A stretch of 64,000 bases of DNA from JAGLOK01 sp963677605. Lineage in GTDB: Bacteria > Bacillota > Clostridia > Christensenellales > UMGS416. The notes under the pieces are model-generated. The model was given only the letters and a program-made list of their open reading frames with translations. It made no database searches and was not told the DNA's origin. The position numbers and the translations under genes are program-made. Positions within the stretch are counted from its first letter, which is position 1. Each line of letters starts with the position of its first letter. Below, piece after piece: positions 17,193 through 26,234 of this stretch. Where the stretch lies: contig CAXXDX010000007.1 in the NCBI GenBank assembly GCA_963677605.2, positions 744,001-808,000 of the forward strand. The letters are read 5' to 3'.

Positions 17193-18386
17193 ATGCCGGA
17201 CCATCACCAAGAAAAATTATGGAATAGTTATTTTATTACTATTCTCGTTATAAATATATTCACTTCAATGGGATTTAGTATTGTAATGCCTATAGTTGCT
17301 AAATACGCAATATCACTTGGAGCTACTGTGGCATTTGCCGGTGTTATTGCCGGATTTTTTTCCATTACAGCGCTTATCGGAAGACCGTTTTCAGGTGTGA
17401 TTGCAGATAAGTTTAATAAAAAGTATGTGATGTTATTTGCAACTGTAATGCTTGCGGTGTCAACATTGGGATATGGAATTTCTACAAGCACTTCAATGTT
17501 ATTGTTTTTTAGAATATTACATGGGTTAGCTTTTTCGATAAGCGGTACAGCAAGCATGTCTCTGGGAACGGCGTTCATACCACATGATAGGCTAGGAGAA
17601 GGAATTGGCTTTTTGGGAATAGGGTTTATTTTGTCACGAGCAGTAGGACCGAACATCGGAATAGTTTTGTTAGAAAACTATGGTTATACTTCTGTGTTTA
17701 TAGCCGGGTTTGCGATAGTTGCTCTGTCAGCTGTAATGATGCTGTTTATAAAATATACTCATGAAAAAAAGGAATCATCAAAAGCTACAGGAAAGAAGTT
17801 TAAACTTAAACTAAGCGACATGATCGCAAAAGAAATCCTCATGATTACAGTGGTAGTTGGAACTATCTCGGTAATGAATGGATTAATAAGCAGCTTTTTG
17901 GTTAATTTGAGCGATGAAAAAGGAATCGTAGGGATAGGTATATATTTCACTGTTAATGCTGTAGTTCTCTTGCTTATAAGGCCATTTTCCGGGAAGCTTA
18001 TTGACAAAAAAAGATTGGCATTTATAGCCTATCCGGCTTTTATACTCGCGATAATTGCGGCGCTATTAATAGGTTTTTCGACCTCTTTATGGACGATACT
18101 TCTTGCGGCTGTTTTATATGCTATAGGACAAGGAGCTAGCCAACCTGCTTTTCAGGCGACTTGTATCAAAAAGCTTGGCCGCAACAGGGTGGGTGTAGCA
18201 ACAAGCACCTATTACATCGGTGCAGATATAGGAAATGGATTAGGCCCGATGATTGGCGGAGTAATAGCTGGATCGTTTGGATTTAGCAGTGTATATTTCT
18301 TTGGTGCAATAATACTTTTAGCGGGTATGGCTCTGTTTTTCATATATGACAAGAAGGAAAAACATGACGCACAGGACAGGGATTGA
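17193..18386 (+). CDS. MFS transporter
   Basis: 397 residues, about 12 membrane helices, with the major facilitator motif in the loop between helices 2 and 3 (GVIADKFNKKY) and a basic central loop near residues 190-210. CAAGGAG precedes the start. It is 145 bases after the third esterase, so it may be co-transcribed or have its own promoter. It belongs to the group resembling drug/sugar-acid proton symporters and could import the substrate of operon A or B. Direction and substrate are not readable. It is one of five MFS genes in the window, all beside hydrolase genes. Confidence 0.85.
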   Translation: MPDHHQEKLWNSYFITILVINIFTSMGFSIVMPIVAKYAISLGATVAFAGVIAGFFSITALIGRPFSGVIADKFNKKYVMLFATVMLAVSTLGYGISTSTSMLLFFRILHGLAFSISGTASMSLGTAFIPHDRLGEGIGFLGIGFILSRAVGPNIGIVLLENYGYTSVFIAGFAIVALSAVMMLFIKYTHEKKESSKATGKKFKLKLSDMIAKEILMITVVVGTISVMNGLISSFLVNLSDEKGIVGIGIYFTVNAVVLLLIRPFSGKLIDKKRLAFIAYPAFILAIIAALLIGFSTSLWTILLAAVLYAIGQGASQPAFQATCIKKLGRNRVGVATSTYYIGADIGNGLGPMIGGVIAGSFGFSSVYFFGAIILLAGMALFFIYDKKEKHDAQDRD

Positions 18387-18767
18387 TAAGAGCTGTACTC
18401 TGTGAGTTTTTTTAAATCCCTTTAAGATACTTCTTAATAAAAATCTTCAATCTGAAATACTGTCTTTTTGATGAAATGTTAAAGGCTTAATATATTAGCG
18501 CTATGTTATTTGAAAAAATTTACTTATCAAATTATTCAAATAAAAGCTTTGACATAATCGACAATAGAAGATTATAATACCAAATGCATACTATTTAAAA
18601 TTTATTTCAACACATTTTGACATTTTACAAATAGAGATAATGTTATAATATATGTGAAAACATTTTTTCGGGTAAACCATAATAGCAGTAAAAGACTTCT
18701 TTGGATTAAGACAGATAACAATTTAACAGTTTGAAAACATCACATCAATTTTTATTGGGAGAATATT
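18387..18767 (+). promoter_or_regulatory. Intergenic region with promoter of the CdaR-type regulator
   Basis: 381 bases, AT-rich, without a credible gene. It holds a near-consensus promoter at 18549-18578. A second TTGACA (18617-18622) is followed by TATAAT (18644-18649) at 21 bases, too long for a normal promoter unless an activator helps. No clear terminator for the upstream MFS gene is visible. Confidence 0.6.
18549..18578 (+). promoter_or_regulatory. Sigma-A-type promoter for the CdaR-like gene
   Basis: Consensus TTGACA at 18549-18554 and TATAAT at 18573-18578 with an 18-base spacer. This is the strongest housekeeping promoter in the window. It would give a leader of about 180 bases before the regulator start. 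Confidence 0.7.
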
Positions 18768-19919
18768 ATGATTAATGTAGAGATATCACAAAAAATGATT
18801 GAACGGGTAAAGGAGATGCTCGATTATAACATTAATATAATGAACGAGAGAGGAATCATTATTGCAAGCACAGATTCCAATCGCGTAGGAACATTTCATG
18901 AGATTGCACTCAAGATCCTCGGCGGCAATGAAGATATAATAGAGATTGGCGAAACCAGTGATTTGCTTGGAGTAAAAAGCGGCATCAATACTGTTCTTTT
19001 TTATGAAAGGGAAAAAATCGGCGTTTTGGGTATCACGGGAGAGCCGGATGAGGTGCGTCCTTTTGTTCAGATATTAAAATTTGCTATGGAAACAATGTTT
19101 GAACATGAAATAAGCAAACAGCGTGATTATCAGCAGCTGTCACAGAACGATAGGCTGCTGAACGGATTGATTTATGGCAACAATGAAGAAAGCGAACTTA
19201 TAAAGTGCGCGACTGAGCTTAATTACAAAACTGATATTTACAGAATACCCATTCATATATTGTTTGATGACCCCAATAACTATGATATGTATTTCAGGCT
19301 GATTAAAAGAAACAGCTATTATTCAAAGCAGGATATAATTTTAAAAACAAGCAGCAAAGAAATGACGGTTTTTAAGCATTTTGACTCTGATAAAAGAGAG
19401 TTTATTTTTAGAAACTATAGAAACATAATTGAAGAGTACTTAAGTGAAGTTATGCAGATGCTAAAAGTAAGAGCTATAGAGCATCACATTTATGTAGGAA
19501 ATTTCTCTCACAAACTTCAAAACTATCATACTGCGATAAGACGTCTTGAGTGGATGGAAAGAAACAGCGACGGTGATTCCGAAATCGAATACTTCTATGA
19601 TTATATCGGGGCATATATGAAAGATCAGATACCCGTTAAGGACATGCATGAAATATTCTCGTTTTTTACAAAAGAAGTAGACAGTGACTTCCTTGACAAT
19701 ATGGTGGTGATAGCGGATAAATTAAACAAGAACAATTATAGCCTTTCAAGCACCAGCAGCGATTTGTTTGTTCACAAAAACACACTGTTTCTTAAAATAA
19801 GCAAGTATAAAGATTTTTATAATATTAATCCTATGAAAAATACTCATGACCGAGTGTTCTGGGAATATCTAAGCTATTATTATGACTGTACACATGAGAG
19901 CAACATAAAAGGCAAATAA
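18768..19919 (+). CDS. CdaR-family sugar-diacid regulator
   Basis: 383 residues. Residues 1-130 match the diacid-recognition domain of CdaR (opening segment ISQKMIERVKEMLDYNINIM, then GIIIASTD and a GVLGITG strand). The C-terminal 70 residues are a PucR-type helix-turn-helix (SSTSSDLFVHKNTLFLKISK). CdaR proteins activate genes for glucarate, galactarate and glycerate use in response to diacids or glycerate. A TTGGGAG site precedes the start. It is convergent with the minus-strand MFS gene. Its likely targets are the sugar-acid genes nearby: operon B encodes tartronate-semialdehyde reductase and glycerate kinase, classic CdaR-regulon enzymes. Confidence 0.9.
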   Translation: MINVEISQKMIERVKEMLDYNINIMNERGIIIASTDSNRVGTFHEIALKILGGNEDIIEIGETSDLLGVKSGINTVLFYEREKIGVLGITGEPDEVRPFVQILKFAMETMFEHEISKQRDYQQLSQNDRLLNGLIYGNNEESELIKCATELNYKTDIYRIPIHILFDDPNNYDMYFRLIKRNSYYSKQDIILKTSSKEMTVFKHFDSDKREFIFRNYRNIIEEYLSEVMQMLKVRAIEHHIYVGNFSHKLQNYHTAIRRLEWMERNSDGDSEIEYFYDYIGAYMKDQIPVKDMHEIFSFFTKEVDSDFLDNMVVIADKLNKNNYSLSSTSSDLFVHKNTLFLKISKYKDFYNINPMKNTHDRVFWEYLSYYYDCTHESNIKGK

Positions 19920-19947
19920 TCAGTTTATAGTTTATAGAATAATAAGT

Positions 19948-21102
19948 CTAACTATGTTTGTTTTTAAACAAAGCAAAAGCTCCCCATAAAAAAGATATGA
20001 AAAAGATTATCATAGTACCTGAAAGAATAGGCAGTCTGGGAGATGTGTTTTTTAAAACAGATGATATAAAACCTATGTAAAATGATGATAAAAACCCTCC
20101 AAGATTAATGCCTGACAATATCATAGCGGAAACTATGGAAGATGAAGAAACGGATGTTATCTTCCCTGCTGCCATTAAAACGGCAGGAAATAACATAAAA
20201 AATCCTATGCCGGCAATAATACTTCCTGCAATGAAAAAGCTTATACTATGCGCAAAATTACATATTCCGAGCCCAAGACTTAAAATCAAAAGAGATACTG
20301 GTATAGTCAGCCTGTTCAAGTATTTGTAGGCCTTTCCGAAAATTGCTCCACCTGCTATACCGCCCACTGTATACATTGCAAGTATAGTTCCTGCAACAGC
20401 TGAATTGCCTATATTTTCAGCGGACAATATTGATGACATGTTGAGCAAAAGCGGATTAACGTTCATATAGACAAAAGCTATAAATAATGCTAATAAAACA
20501 GCGCCTACAGGTAATTTTGATTTTGTTTGTTCTATGTGCTCTGTTTTTTTAGGTTCGTCTAAAAACAAAATTAGAAGAATAAGCGGCACAAGCGCGACTA
20601 AGTGAATGAGCCAAATTAAATTTAGGTTTACAGTACTGATAACTCCGCTTAGCAGCAAAAATATTGTGCTTGCTATATTTATTACCATGCTTCCCAAACC
20701 CATCATGTTTGCTCTTCGCTGGCCATTGAAGAATCTTATTGCAAGACCATTGGGCAAAGGCGTTGCTATGCCTACTCCTATACCATAGATTATTCTTGAA
20801 ACCATAACAGCCGAGAAACTTCTGAAGACATACGGCATTGCTCCTCCGAACACATAAAGTGTAATTGATAAAATAAGAAGAGACTTATATTTGATTTTTG
20901 TGCCTGCAATTGCACCTGAAACAAGGGATATTGGCACCACTATAAGCAGAGGTATTGTAGACAACAAAAGAATTGATGTATAAGGTACCTCTGGATATGC
21001 CTGGGCAATGCTTTGTATTGCCGGATTCACAATCAAAGCTCCTGGTATAATGAAAAATATTGCCATAATGGATAAAGATATTTTCGTATCTTTTTTTATC
21101 AT
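19948..21102 (-). CDS. MFS transporter paired with a GHL6-like hydrolase
   Basis: 384 residues with about 12 membrane helices, resembling sugar/drug proton symporters of the major facilitator superfamily; the helix 2-3 loop has GAIAGTKIKYKS, a divergent motif A. GAGGAGAC precedes the start. It follows the hydrolase gene on the same strand with only 37 bases between, so the two form an operon. The pairing suggests that it imports the small glycoside or sugar acid derivative which the cytoplasmic hydrolase cleaves. It converges with the CdaR-type gene, 28 bases apart. Confidence 0.85.
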   Translation of the reverse strand: MIKKDTKISLSIMAIFFIIPGALIVNPAIQSIAQAYPEVPYTSILLLSTIPLLIVVPISLVSGAIAGTKIKYKSLLILSITLYVFGGAMPYVFRSFSAVMVSRIIYGIGVGIATPLPNGLAIRFFNGQRRANMMGLGSMVINIASTIFLLLSGVISTVNLNLIWLIHLVALVPLILLILFLDEPKKTEHIEQTKSKLPVGAVLLALFIAFVYMNVNPLLLNMSSILSAENIGNSAVAGTILAMYTVGGIAGGAIFGKAYKYLNRLTIPVSLLILSLGLGICNFAHSISFFIAGSIIAGIGFFMLFPAVLMAAGKITSVSSSSIVSAMILSGINLGGFLSSFYIGFISSVLKNTSPRLPILSGTMIIFFISFLWGAFALFKNKHS

Positions 21103-21139
21103 TTATAAGTCTCCTCTTAAATAATGTGAAATCTATCGA

Positions 21140-23095
21140 TTATGAGATAAATAACGCAGCATAATCGCTCAGGTTATCAAGCTTTATAATCATTTCCGTT
21201 CCGTCGATCTCGAACTCCGCTTCATTTCCTGACATGAGGTTTTTAACGGATGTTGCGCCTTCATAAGGAACAGTTACTTCAAGGTTATTTACTGCAATCG
21301 GCTTAAAATATGTTTTTCCGTTAAAACCTGTTAGGTTAACATATTGCACCATGCATCCGCCGGGACATCCGCTGTAGAAAACCTCAACCTGATCGGGTGC
21401 GTTCGTTTTTATGGGTGCTACACCATGAACGTTGTTTATCAAATCAAAAACCATGTTTCTGTGTTCTGTGTATCCATATAAAAGGTAATGCGTTCCTATA
21501 CCGAAGGATATGATAGTGTTTGTTCTATCGATTTGCTTTTTTATATCCATAAGGCTGTAGCCGGATGTTTTAAACTCATTTGCACTCTCGACAGGAGCAT
21601 ATTTAGTTCGGGGCATATATTCAAGGCGGCTGTTTTTTGCATCGAGTACGTTAACATCGTTATAAACGAAAACCCAGTCACAGTCTTTAAAGCTCGTAAA
21701 TGTTTCTTTATCGCTGACAACCGCATATGAACCTTTGTTTTGGGTTTCAGTTTTAATGTATTTAACATCAAAAAGCTCTTCCATCAACTCTGGCTTTTCT
21801 TTGAAGGAATTAGCTGTTGCGAGGATTTGCGTGTCAGGGGCAAAAATCGATGGATCGGGAGAAATACCTGGAAGTATAGCAAGCTTGTAGTCCCTTCTTA
21901 CTCCTTCTTCTCCTAAACACTGTTCCAGAACCACGTCAAAGTTGTAATGACCTTCCTTCAGTATTTTGAATAGGCCATAGTATTCGTTTAATATCTCATA
22001 GTTCCAGAATGCATATGTAGAATTAGCCGGTCTTACAAGAACTATATCTGCTTTTGATTTCATATTCCCGTAGTATTTTTCATTTTCCTCGTGATATGAG
22101 AAGATTCTTTTTACAGTATCAAAGTTTTTAGTCTCGGGATAGTTATTGAATGTGCCTACTATACAAAAGTCAAGCTGAGAGCCGCTGGCAAGGCATTGAT
22201 AGAAACGCAATGCGTTTTCGTATTTTGAAACACCCATAAAGCGCCAGAATATCTCAACTGCATTGATTGAGCAGTTGGCAATAGTTTTTTGCGGATAGCT
22301 CCCCTCAATAGTCATGCAATGCTCAGAAGAAGTATATATTGATGAAGGCATGGAAATGTGAGTGTTTGATTCATTTCTCATTACATCGATATTTCTGTCA
22401 TTATAAGTGCTTATAAGTATATTTGGGTTAACACTTTTTATAGTGTCATGGATGCTGTCGAGGACTTTTTTTGTGTTGATATCATAGAATTTTTCCAGCT
22501 CATCCATATGAGGATCTGTTTTGTCTTTTGGCAGGTCGTGCCCAAACATTTCTTTAAACTGCTTTTTACATTCATCACATTGGCAAAGTCCATGCTCTTT
22601 GCCGCTGTAATCGCGTCCGGCCCATAGGTAGCTGAAAAAATTAAAGAAAATTCCGTCGATATCATATGTTGTTGCCACTTCATGAAGTGTTTCCATGGCC
22701 TTTTTGCTCATATACTCGCCAGATATACAGCAGTTTACCATTTGTTCCATACTGACATTTTTGCCCTCAGTGGAAAGAAACAGCCATTCCGGATGGCGCT
22801 CTGCAACCGTTTCATGCACTTTTGATATGTCAAAACGACCTATTACTTTAATGTTGTTTTCGTGAGCTTTTTTTATAATATCGCCAAGCATATCCTTATC
22901 CCCTAAAAAGGGGCTTACATACTGATGTTCAAGCTTGCTTGGATAAAAGCCAACCATTCCGCCTGCGCCTACCATAATCGTATTTACATGAAATTCTTTG
23001 CATTGCTCAATGAACTCGTCAACATCCATCCCGGCGTCGCGTCCTTCCATGTTAAATTGAATCATCCTGAAATTGTTCTTTTGCCACCAACTCAT
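21140..23095 (-). CDS. GHL6-like hypothetical glycoside hydrolase (paralogue 1)
   Basis: 651 residues, no signal peptide. Residues 1-250 form a TIM-barrel-like start with the family pattern RMIQFN, then IKVIGRFD, YDIDGIFFNF (Asp145/Asp147 are candidate catalytic acids), a cysteine cluster C-x-C-x2-C at 171-176, and RNESN with Glu242. Residues about 340-560 look like the glutamine-amidotransferase-like domain found beside GH42-type barrels, and the end is a small beta domain. I place it with GHL6 (PF14871) hypothetical glycosyl hydrolases. GGAGGAG precedes the start. It is transcribed with the MFS gene at 19948 and divergent from operon B. Probable role: intracellular cleavage of an imported glycoside. 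The substrate is unknown. Confidence 0.75.
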   Translation of the reverse strand: MSWWQKNNFRMIQFNMEGRDAGMDVDEFIEQCKEFHVNTIMVGAGGMVGFYPSKLEHQYVSPFLGDKDMLGDIIKKAHENNIKVIGRFDISKVHETVAERHPEWLFLSTEGKNVSMEQMVNCCISGEYMSKKAMETLHEVATTYDIDGIFFNFFSYLWAGRDYSGKEHGLCQCDECKKQFKEMFGHDLPKDKTDPHMDELEKFYDINTKKVLDSIHDTIKSVNPNILISTYNDRNIDVMRNESNTHISMPSSIYTSSEHCMTIEGSYPQKTIANCSINAVEIFWRFMGVSKYENALRFYQCLASGSQLDFCIVGTFNNYPETKNFDTVKRIFSYHEENEKYYGNMKSKADIVLVRPANSTYAFWNYEILNEYYGLFKILKEGHYNFDVVLEQCLGEEGVRRDYKLAILPGISPDPSIFAPDTQILATANSFKEKPELMEELFDVKYIKTETQNKGSYAVVSDKETFTSFKDCDWVFVYNDVNVLDAKNSRLEYMPRTKYAPVESANEFKTSGYSLMDIKKQIDRTNTIISFGIGTHYLLYGYTEHRNMVFDLINNVHGVAPIKTNAPDQVEVFYSGCPGGCMVQYVNLTGFNGKTYFKPIAVNNLEVTVPYEGATSVKNLMSGNEAEFEIDGTEMIIKLDNLSDYAALFIS

Positions 23096-23418
23096 TTTTC
23101 TCCTCCGAATATTGTTTTAGCCTATAAACGGCTTATATTAATTATAAATGTTTTTGTATTCCTGAGCATATTGATGCCAGACTAAAAAAATGACCTGAAT
23201 ATGTTATAGCGGTATTAATTAACAACAATAAAGAAGATATTATTCTTAAATTATATAAAATGCCGGTTTTTATATGTGTTGATTTGCTGCTTTTAAAAAA
23301 AGATAAATCCCATATATTGATGTTAATATTTAACACGGAAAAACATATTAATGCTTTAGGAATGCTAATTTTGTTACACCGTCACAAAGTTAATAATGTA
23401 ATCTGTAATTGCATTTCT

Positions 23419-23446
23419 TTGAAGAGCAATTGTAGCATACTATAAT
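23419..23446 (+). promoter_or_regulatory. Promoter of operon B
   Basis: TTGAAG at 23419-23424 and TATAAT at 23441-23446 with a 16-base spacer. It lies about 70 bases upstream of the binding-protein start and is the only good promoter I see before the 17-gene run. Confidence 0.6.
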
Positions 23447-23472
23447 AAAAACGAACACAAAACCGTACAATT

Positions 23473-23488
23473 TGCACAGATGTGTGCA
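23473..23488. promoter_or_regulatory. Operator candidate TGCACA-N4-TGTGCA
   Basis: Perfect 6-base inverted repeat with 4-base centre, about 20 bases downstream of the expected transcription start of operon B and 27 bases before the binding-protein start. The position suits repression by a dimeric regulator. The regulator is not identified. Confidence 0.45.
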
Positions 23489-23514
23489 GTTTTGTAAACT
23501 ATAGGAGGAGAAAT

Positions 23515-25149
23515 ATGAAAGCAAAAAGACTTATTGCACTGGTACTGGTTTTATCTATGGTATTTTTCGCAATGGCATCATGCGCGAAGGATAGTGCAAC
23601 GGAAAACGGCACTGCTGACAACTCAAACACACAGGCAGCATCTGACAAAGAAGAGTCAAACGATTCTACAGGAAATGATACTGAAACTGAAATGGTGAAA
23701 GACAGCTTGATTGTGGCTAACACTGCAGAACCTGACACATGGTTCCCGTTCCACAGCACGCTTAACACTAACATGAGTGAAGTTCCAATACTGCATAATA
23801 TTTATGACACACCGCTTAAAATGATGCCGGACGGCTCAAAAGTTGGTTTATTGGCAGAAACATGGGACATTTCAGAAGACGGAATGGAATATACTCTTCA
23901 TCTTCGTGAAGGTGTAACATTCAGCAACGGCAATCCTTTCAACGCAGATGACATAGTTTTCTCGCTGGATGGCGCAGCTGCAACACCTGCAGGAAAAACA
24001 CTTCTTATCAACTATGACTATTCAGAAAAAGTAGACGACTATACAGTTATCGTTCACCTTACAGCTCCTTACGGTGCATTTGAAAACAGTCTTTCATCAC
24101 GCTATGCACTGATTGTTGACAAAGAGTATTTTGATGAAGTTGGCGAAGACGGATATAACGAAGCTCCTGTAGGAACAGGCCCATACATGCTTGGTGAAGT
24201 AGTTTCAGGCGACTATCAGACATATGAAGCTAATCCTAACTACTGGGGTGAGGAAGTTGCAATAAAACACATCACATATAAATACCTTGGCGATGTTAAC
24301 ACACAGATTCTTGCTCTTGAAAACGGAGAAGTTGATGTAATGATTAACGCTGATGTTGGACAGCTTAAAAAGCTTCCGGAAGACTCACCAATTACATTTA
24401 TAAAAGCACAGGCTTCATCAATGTGCAAAATGGACTTCAACTGTGCAAAAGGACCTGCAGCGGACATTAATTTCCGTAAGGCAATTCAGTATGCAATTAA
24501 CAAAGAAGAAGTAATACTTGGCGCATATGAAGGCGAAGCTATTCCTATCGATTTCTTCATGATTGACTCAACAGCAAGCAGACCTGATGATTCACAGCTT
24601 ATCGAAATGCCGACTTTTGATTTGGCAAAAGCAGAAGAATATTTAGCTGCTTCAAACTACAACGGCGAAGAATTTAAAATCATTGTAACTTCAGGCAGAA
24701 AAGACGAACTTGCAGCACAGATTATACAGGGACAGCTTTTGGCTCTTGGCATTAACTGCACAGTATCAGCTTTGGATGCAGGTGCATACTTCGACGCTCT
24801 CAGATACAGCAATGGCGATTACAGCGCAGCACTCAGAGAAAACGGCGTATCAATTGTTGATGCTGACGGATATTCAACATACTATGATCCGAAGAGAACA
24901 TCAGAAGACAGATATGACCCAGGCCGTTTCAGCGACTACCTGACAGACCTTCTTGACAATGCAAGAATCGCACAGGGTCAGGCAAGAGCGGACATGTATG
25001 CAGAAATGGTTAACTACATTACTGACGAAGCATACGAAGTGTGTCTGTACTCAGGCTTGAGTGTGGCTGGTTATAACAAAGACTTGACAGGAATTATACC
25101 AAGACCTTTGACAGGACTATGGTACTTCAGCGAGTGGAGCTGGCAATAA
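23515..25149 (+). CDS. ABC transporter substrate-binding lipoprotein, family 5
   Basis: 544-residue exported lipoprotein. The N-terminus is a type II signal ending in the lipobox MASC with Cys23 as the lipidated residue, followed by a Ser/Thr/Asp/Asn-rich linker to about residue 65. The mature domain has the family-5 (peptide/nickel/oligosaccharide) fold signature region (ADDIVFSLDGA, then FRKAIQYAINKEEV). The ATG at 23515 follows AGGAGGAG; an upstream ATG at 23482 gives a poorer signal. It begins operon B and serves the two permeases and two ATPases downstream. Although relatives bind peptides, many family-5 proteins next to glycosidase genes bind oligosaccharides or glycosides, which fits here. 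Confidence 0.92.
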   Translation: MKAKRLIALVLVLSMVFFAMASCAKDSATENGTADNSNTQAASDKEESNDSTGNDTETEMVKDSLIVANTAEPDTWFPFHSTLNTNMSEVPILHNIYDTPLKMMPDGSKVGLLAETWDISEDGMEYTLHLREGVTFSNGNPFNADDIVFSLDGAAATPAGKTLLINYDYSEKVDDYTVIVHLTAPYGAFENSLSSRYALIVDKEYFDEVGEDGYNEAPVGTGPYMLGEVVSGDYQTYEANPNYWGEEVAIKHITYKYLGDVNTQILALENGEVDVMINADVGQLKKLPEDSPITFIKAQASSMCKMDFNCAKGPAADINFRKAIQYAINKEEVILGAYEGEAIPIDFFMIDSTASRPDDSQLIEMPTFDLAKAEEYLAASNYNGEEFKIIVTSGRKDELAAQIIQGQLLALGINCTVSALDAGAYFDALRYSNGDYSAALRENGVSIVDADGYSTYYDPKRTSEDRYDPGRFSDYLTDLLDNARIAQGQARADMYAEMVNYITDEAYEVCLYSGLSVAGYNKDLTGIIPRPLTGLWYFSEWSWQ

Positions 25150-25206
25150 GATAAAAACTAATTAATAAGTTTTATTGCCCGTCTTCAAGATAAAGAAACG
25201 AAGACT

Positions 25207-25263
25207 AGGGATTTCCGGGATCGATGATTGGAAACCAGCCGTCGATACCGGGAATTCCCTTTT
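25207..25263 (+). terminator. Large stem-loop between binding-protein and permease genes (attenuator)
   Basis: Long imperfect inverted repeat: AGGGATTTCC on the left pairs with GGGAATTCCCT on the right, and inner GATCGATGATTGG with CCAGCCGTCGATACC, ending in TTTT. It sits between the binding-protein and permease genes, where partial termination or 3' stabilisation commonly gives excess binding protein over membrane components. Confidence 0.7.
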
Positions 25264-25283
25264 AAGTAAAAAGTGAGGTTTAT

Positions 25284-26213
25284 ATGTTAAAGTACATACT
25301 TAAACGTTTTCTAATGATTATACCTGTTGTAATAGGCATCACATTCTTTATTTATTTAATAATGAGCCTTGCACCGGGAGATCCTGCAAGAATGATGCTG
25401 CCCCAGGAGGCATCTGAAGAAGATGTGCAGGCAAAACGTGAAGAATTAGGATTAAACGATCCTCTTGTTGTAAGGTATGTGAACTACATGGGCGGAGTTC
25501 TTAAAGGAGACTTCGGTGAATCATGGTACAGCGGTTTCGACGTTTTAGGAGAGTTCGGAGCACGTCTTCCAAATACACTGCAGCTCGGACTTATGGCTAT
25601 GGGATTTACTATAATTCTGGGAATTCCTATAGGCATCTTTGCAGCAGTAAAGCAAAACAGCCCATTGGATTATGGAAGCATGACAATAGCGATGCTGTTT
25701 ACGTCAATGCCGGCATTCTGGTTTGGCCTTATGGCTCAGGTTTACATTGCTTTAAAGCTCGGATGGCTGCCTGCGACTGGAGCTGATAGTTTTAAGCATT
25801 TCATACTTCCGGCTGCGACTCTTTCTGCAGCGCAGCTTGCAATGCTTATAAGAATGACTCGTACGAGTATATTGGAAGTAATCAAGCAGGACTATGTAAG
25901 AACAGCCCGTTCAAAAGGCGCATCTGAAAGAAGCATTATCATAAAGCATGTGTTGCGTAATGGTCTGCTTCCTGTTGTTACACAGTTAGGCATGAGTTTT
26001 GCGCTTCTGCTCGGCGGTGCTATCGTAACTGAAACGGTATTTGCTATACCGGGAGTGGCTTCGCTGCTTATAGGAGCAGTTAAAATCCGCGACGTTCCGG
26101 TTGTTATGGGAATTATAGTTGTTATTGCTGTGTTTGTCGGAGTAATCAACCTGTTTGTTGATTTGGCTTATGCAGGCATAGACCCTCGAGTTAAACGCGG
26201 TTTCTTAGCGTAG
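25284..26213 (+). CDS. ABC transporter permease (DppB/OppB type)
   Basis: 309 residues, six predicted membrane helices, with the N-terminal start typical of DppB proteins (LKYILKRFLMIIPV). The cytoplasmic EAA loop lies around DYVRTARSKGASERSIIIKH, which couples to the ATPases. GTGAGG precedes the start. It pairs with the next permease as the heterodimeric channel of an importer for the lipoprotein's ligand. Second gene of operon B, after the stem-loop. Confidence 0.93.
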   Translation: MLKYILKRFLMIIPVVIGITFFIYLIMSLAPGDPARMMLPQEASEEDVQAKREELGLNDPLVVRYVNYMGGVLKGDFGESWYSGFDVLGEFGARLPNTLQLGLMAMGFTIILGIPIGIFAAVKQNSPLDYGSMTIAMLFTSMPAFWFGLMAQVYIALKLGWLPATGADSFKHFILPAATLSAAQLAMLIRMTRTSILEVIKQDYVRTARSKGASERSIIIKHVLRNGLLPVVTQLGMSFALLLGGAIVTETVFAIPGVASLLIGAVKIRDVPVVMGIIVVIAVFVGVINLFVDLAYAGIDPRVKRGFLA

Positions 26214-26234
26214 TTTTAAGGATGGTGAAAAGAT

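Larger units (their letters stand above)
23096..23514. promoter_or_regulatory. Divergent promoter region between the hydrolase gene and operon B
   Basis: 419 bases, very AT-rich, no credible gene. It contains a plus-strand promoter at 23419-23446, a palindromic operator candidate at 23473-23488, and on the minus strand a TATAAT (complement of 23141-23146) about 50 bases before the hydrolase start with a poor -35. Confidence 0.6.

Noticed and set aside
23260..23445. 61-codon plus-strand open frame upstream of operon B
   Set aside because: No ribosome binding site before the ATG and it runs through the operon B promoter.
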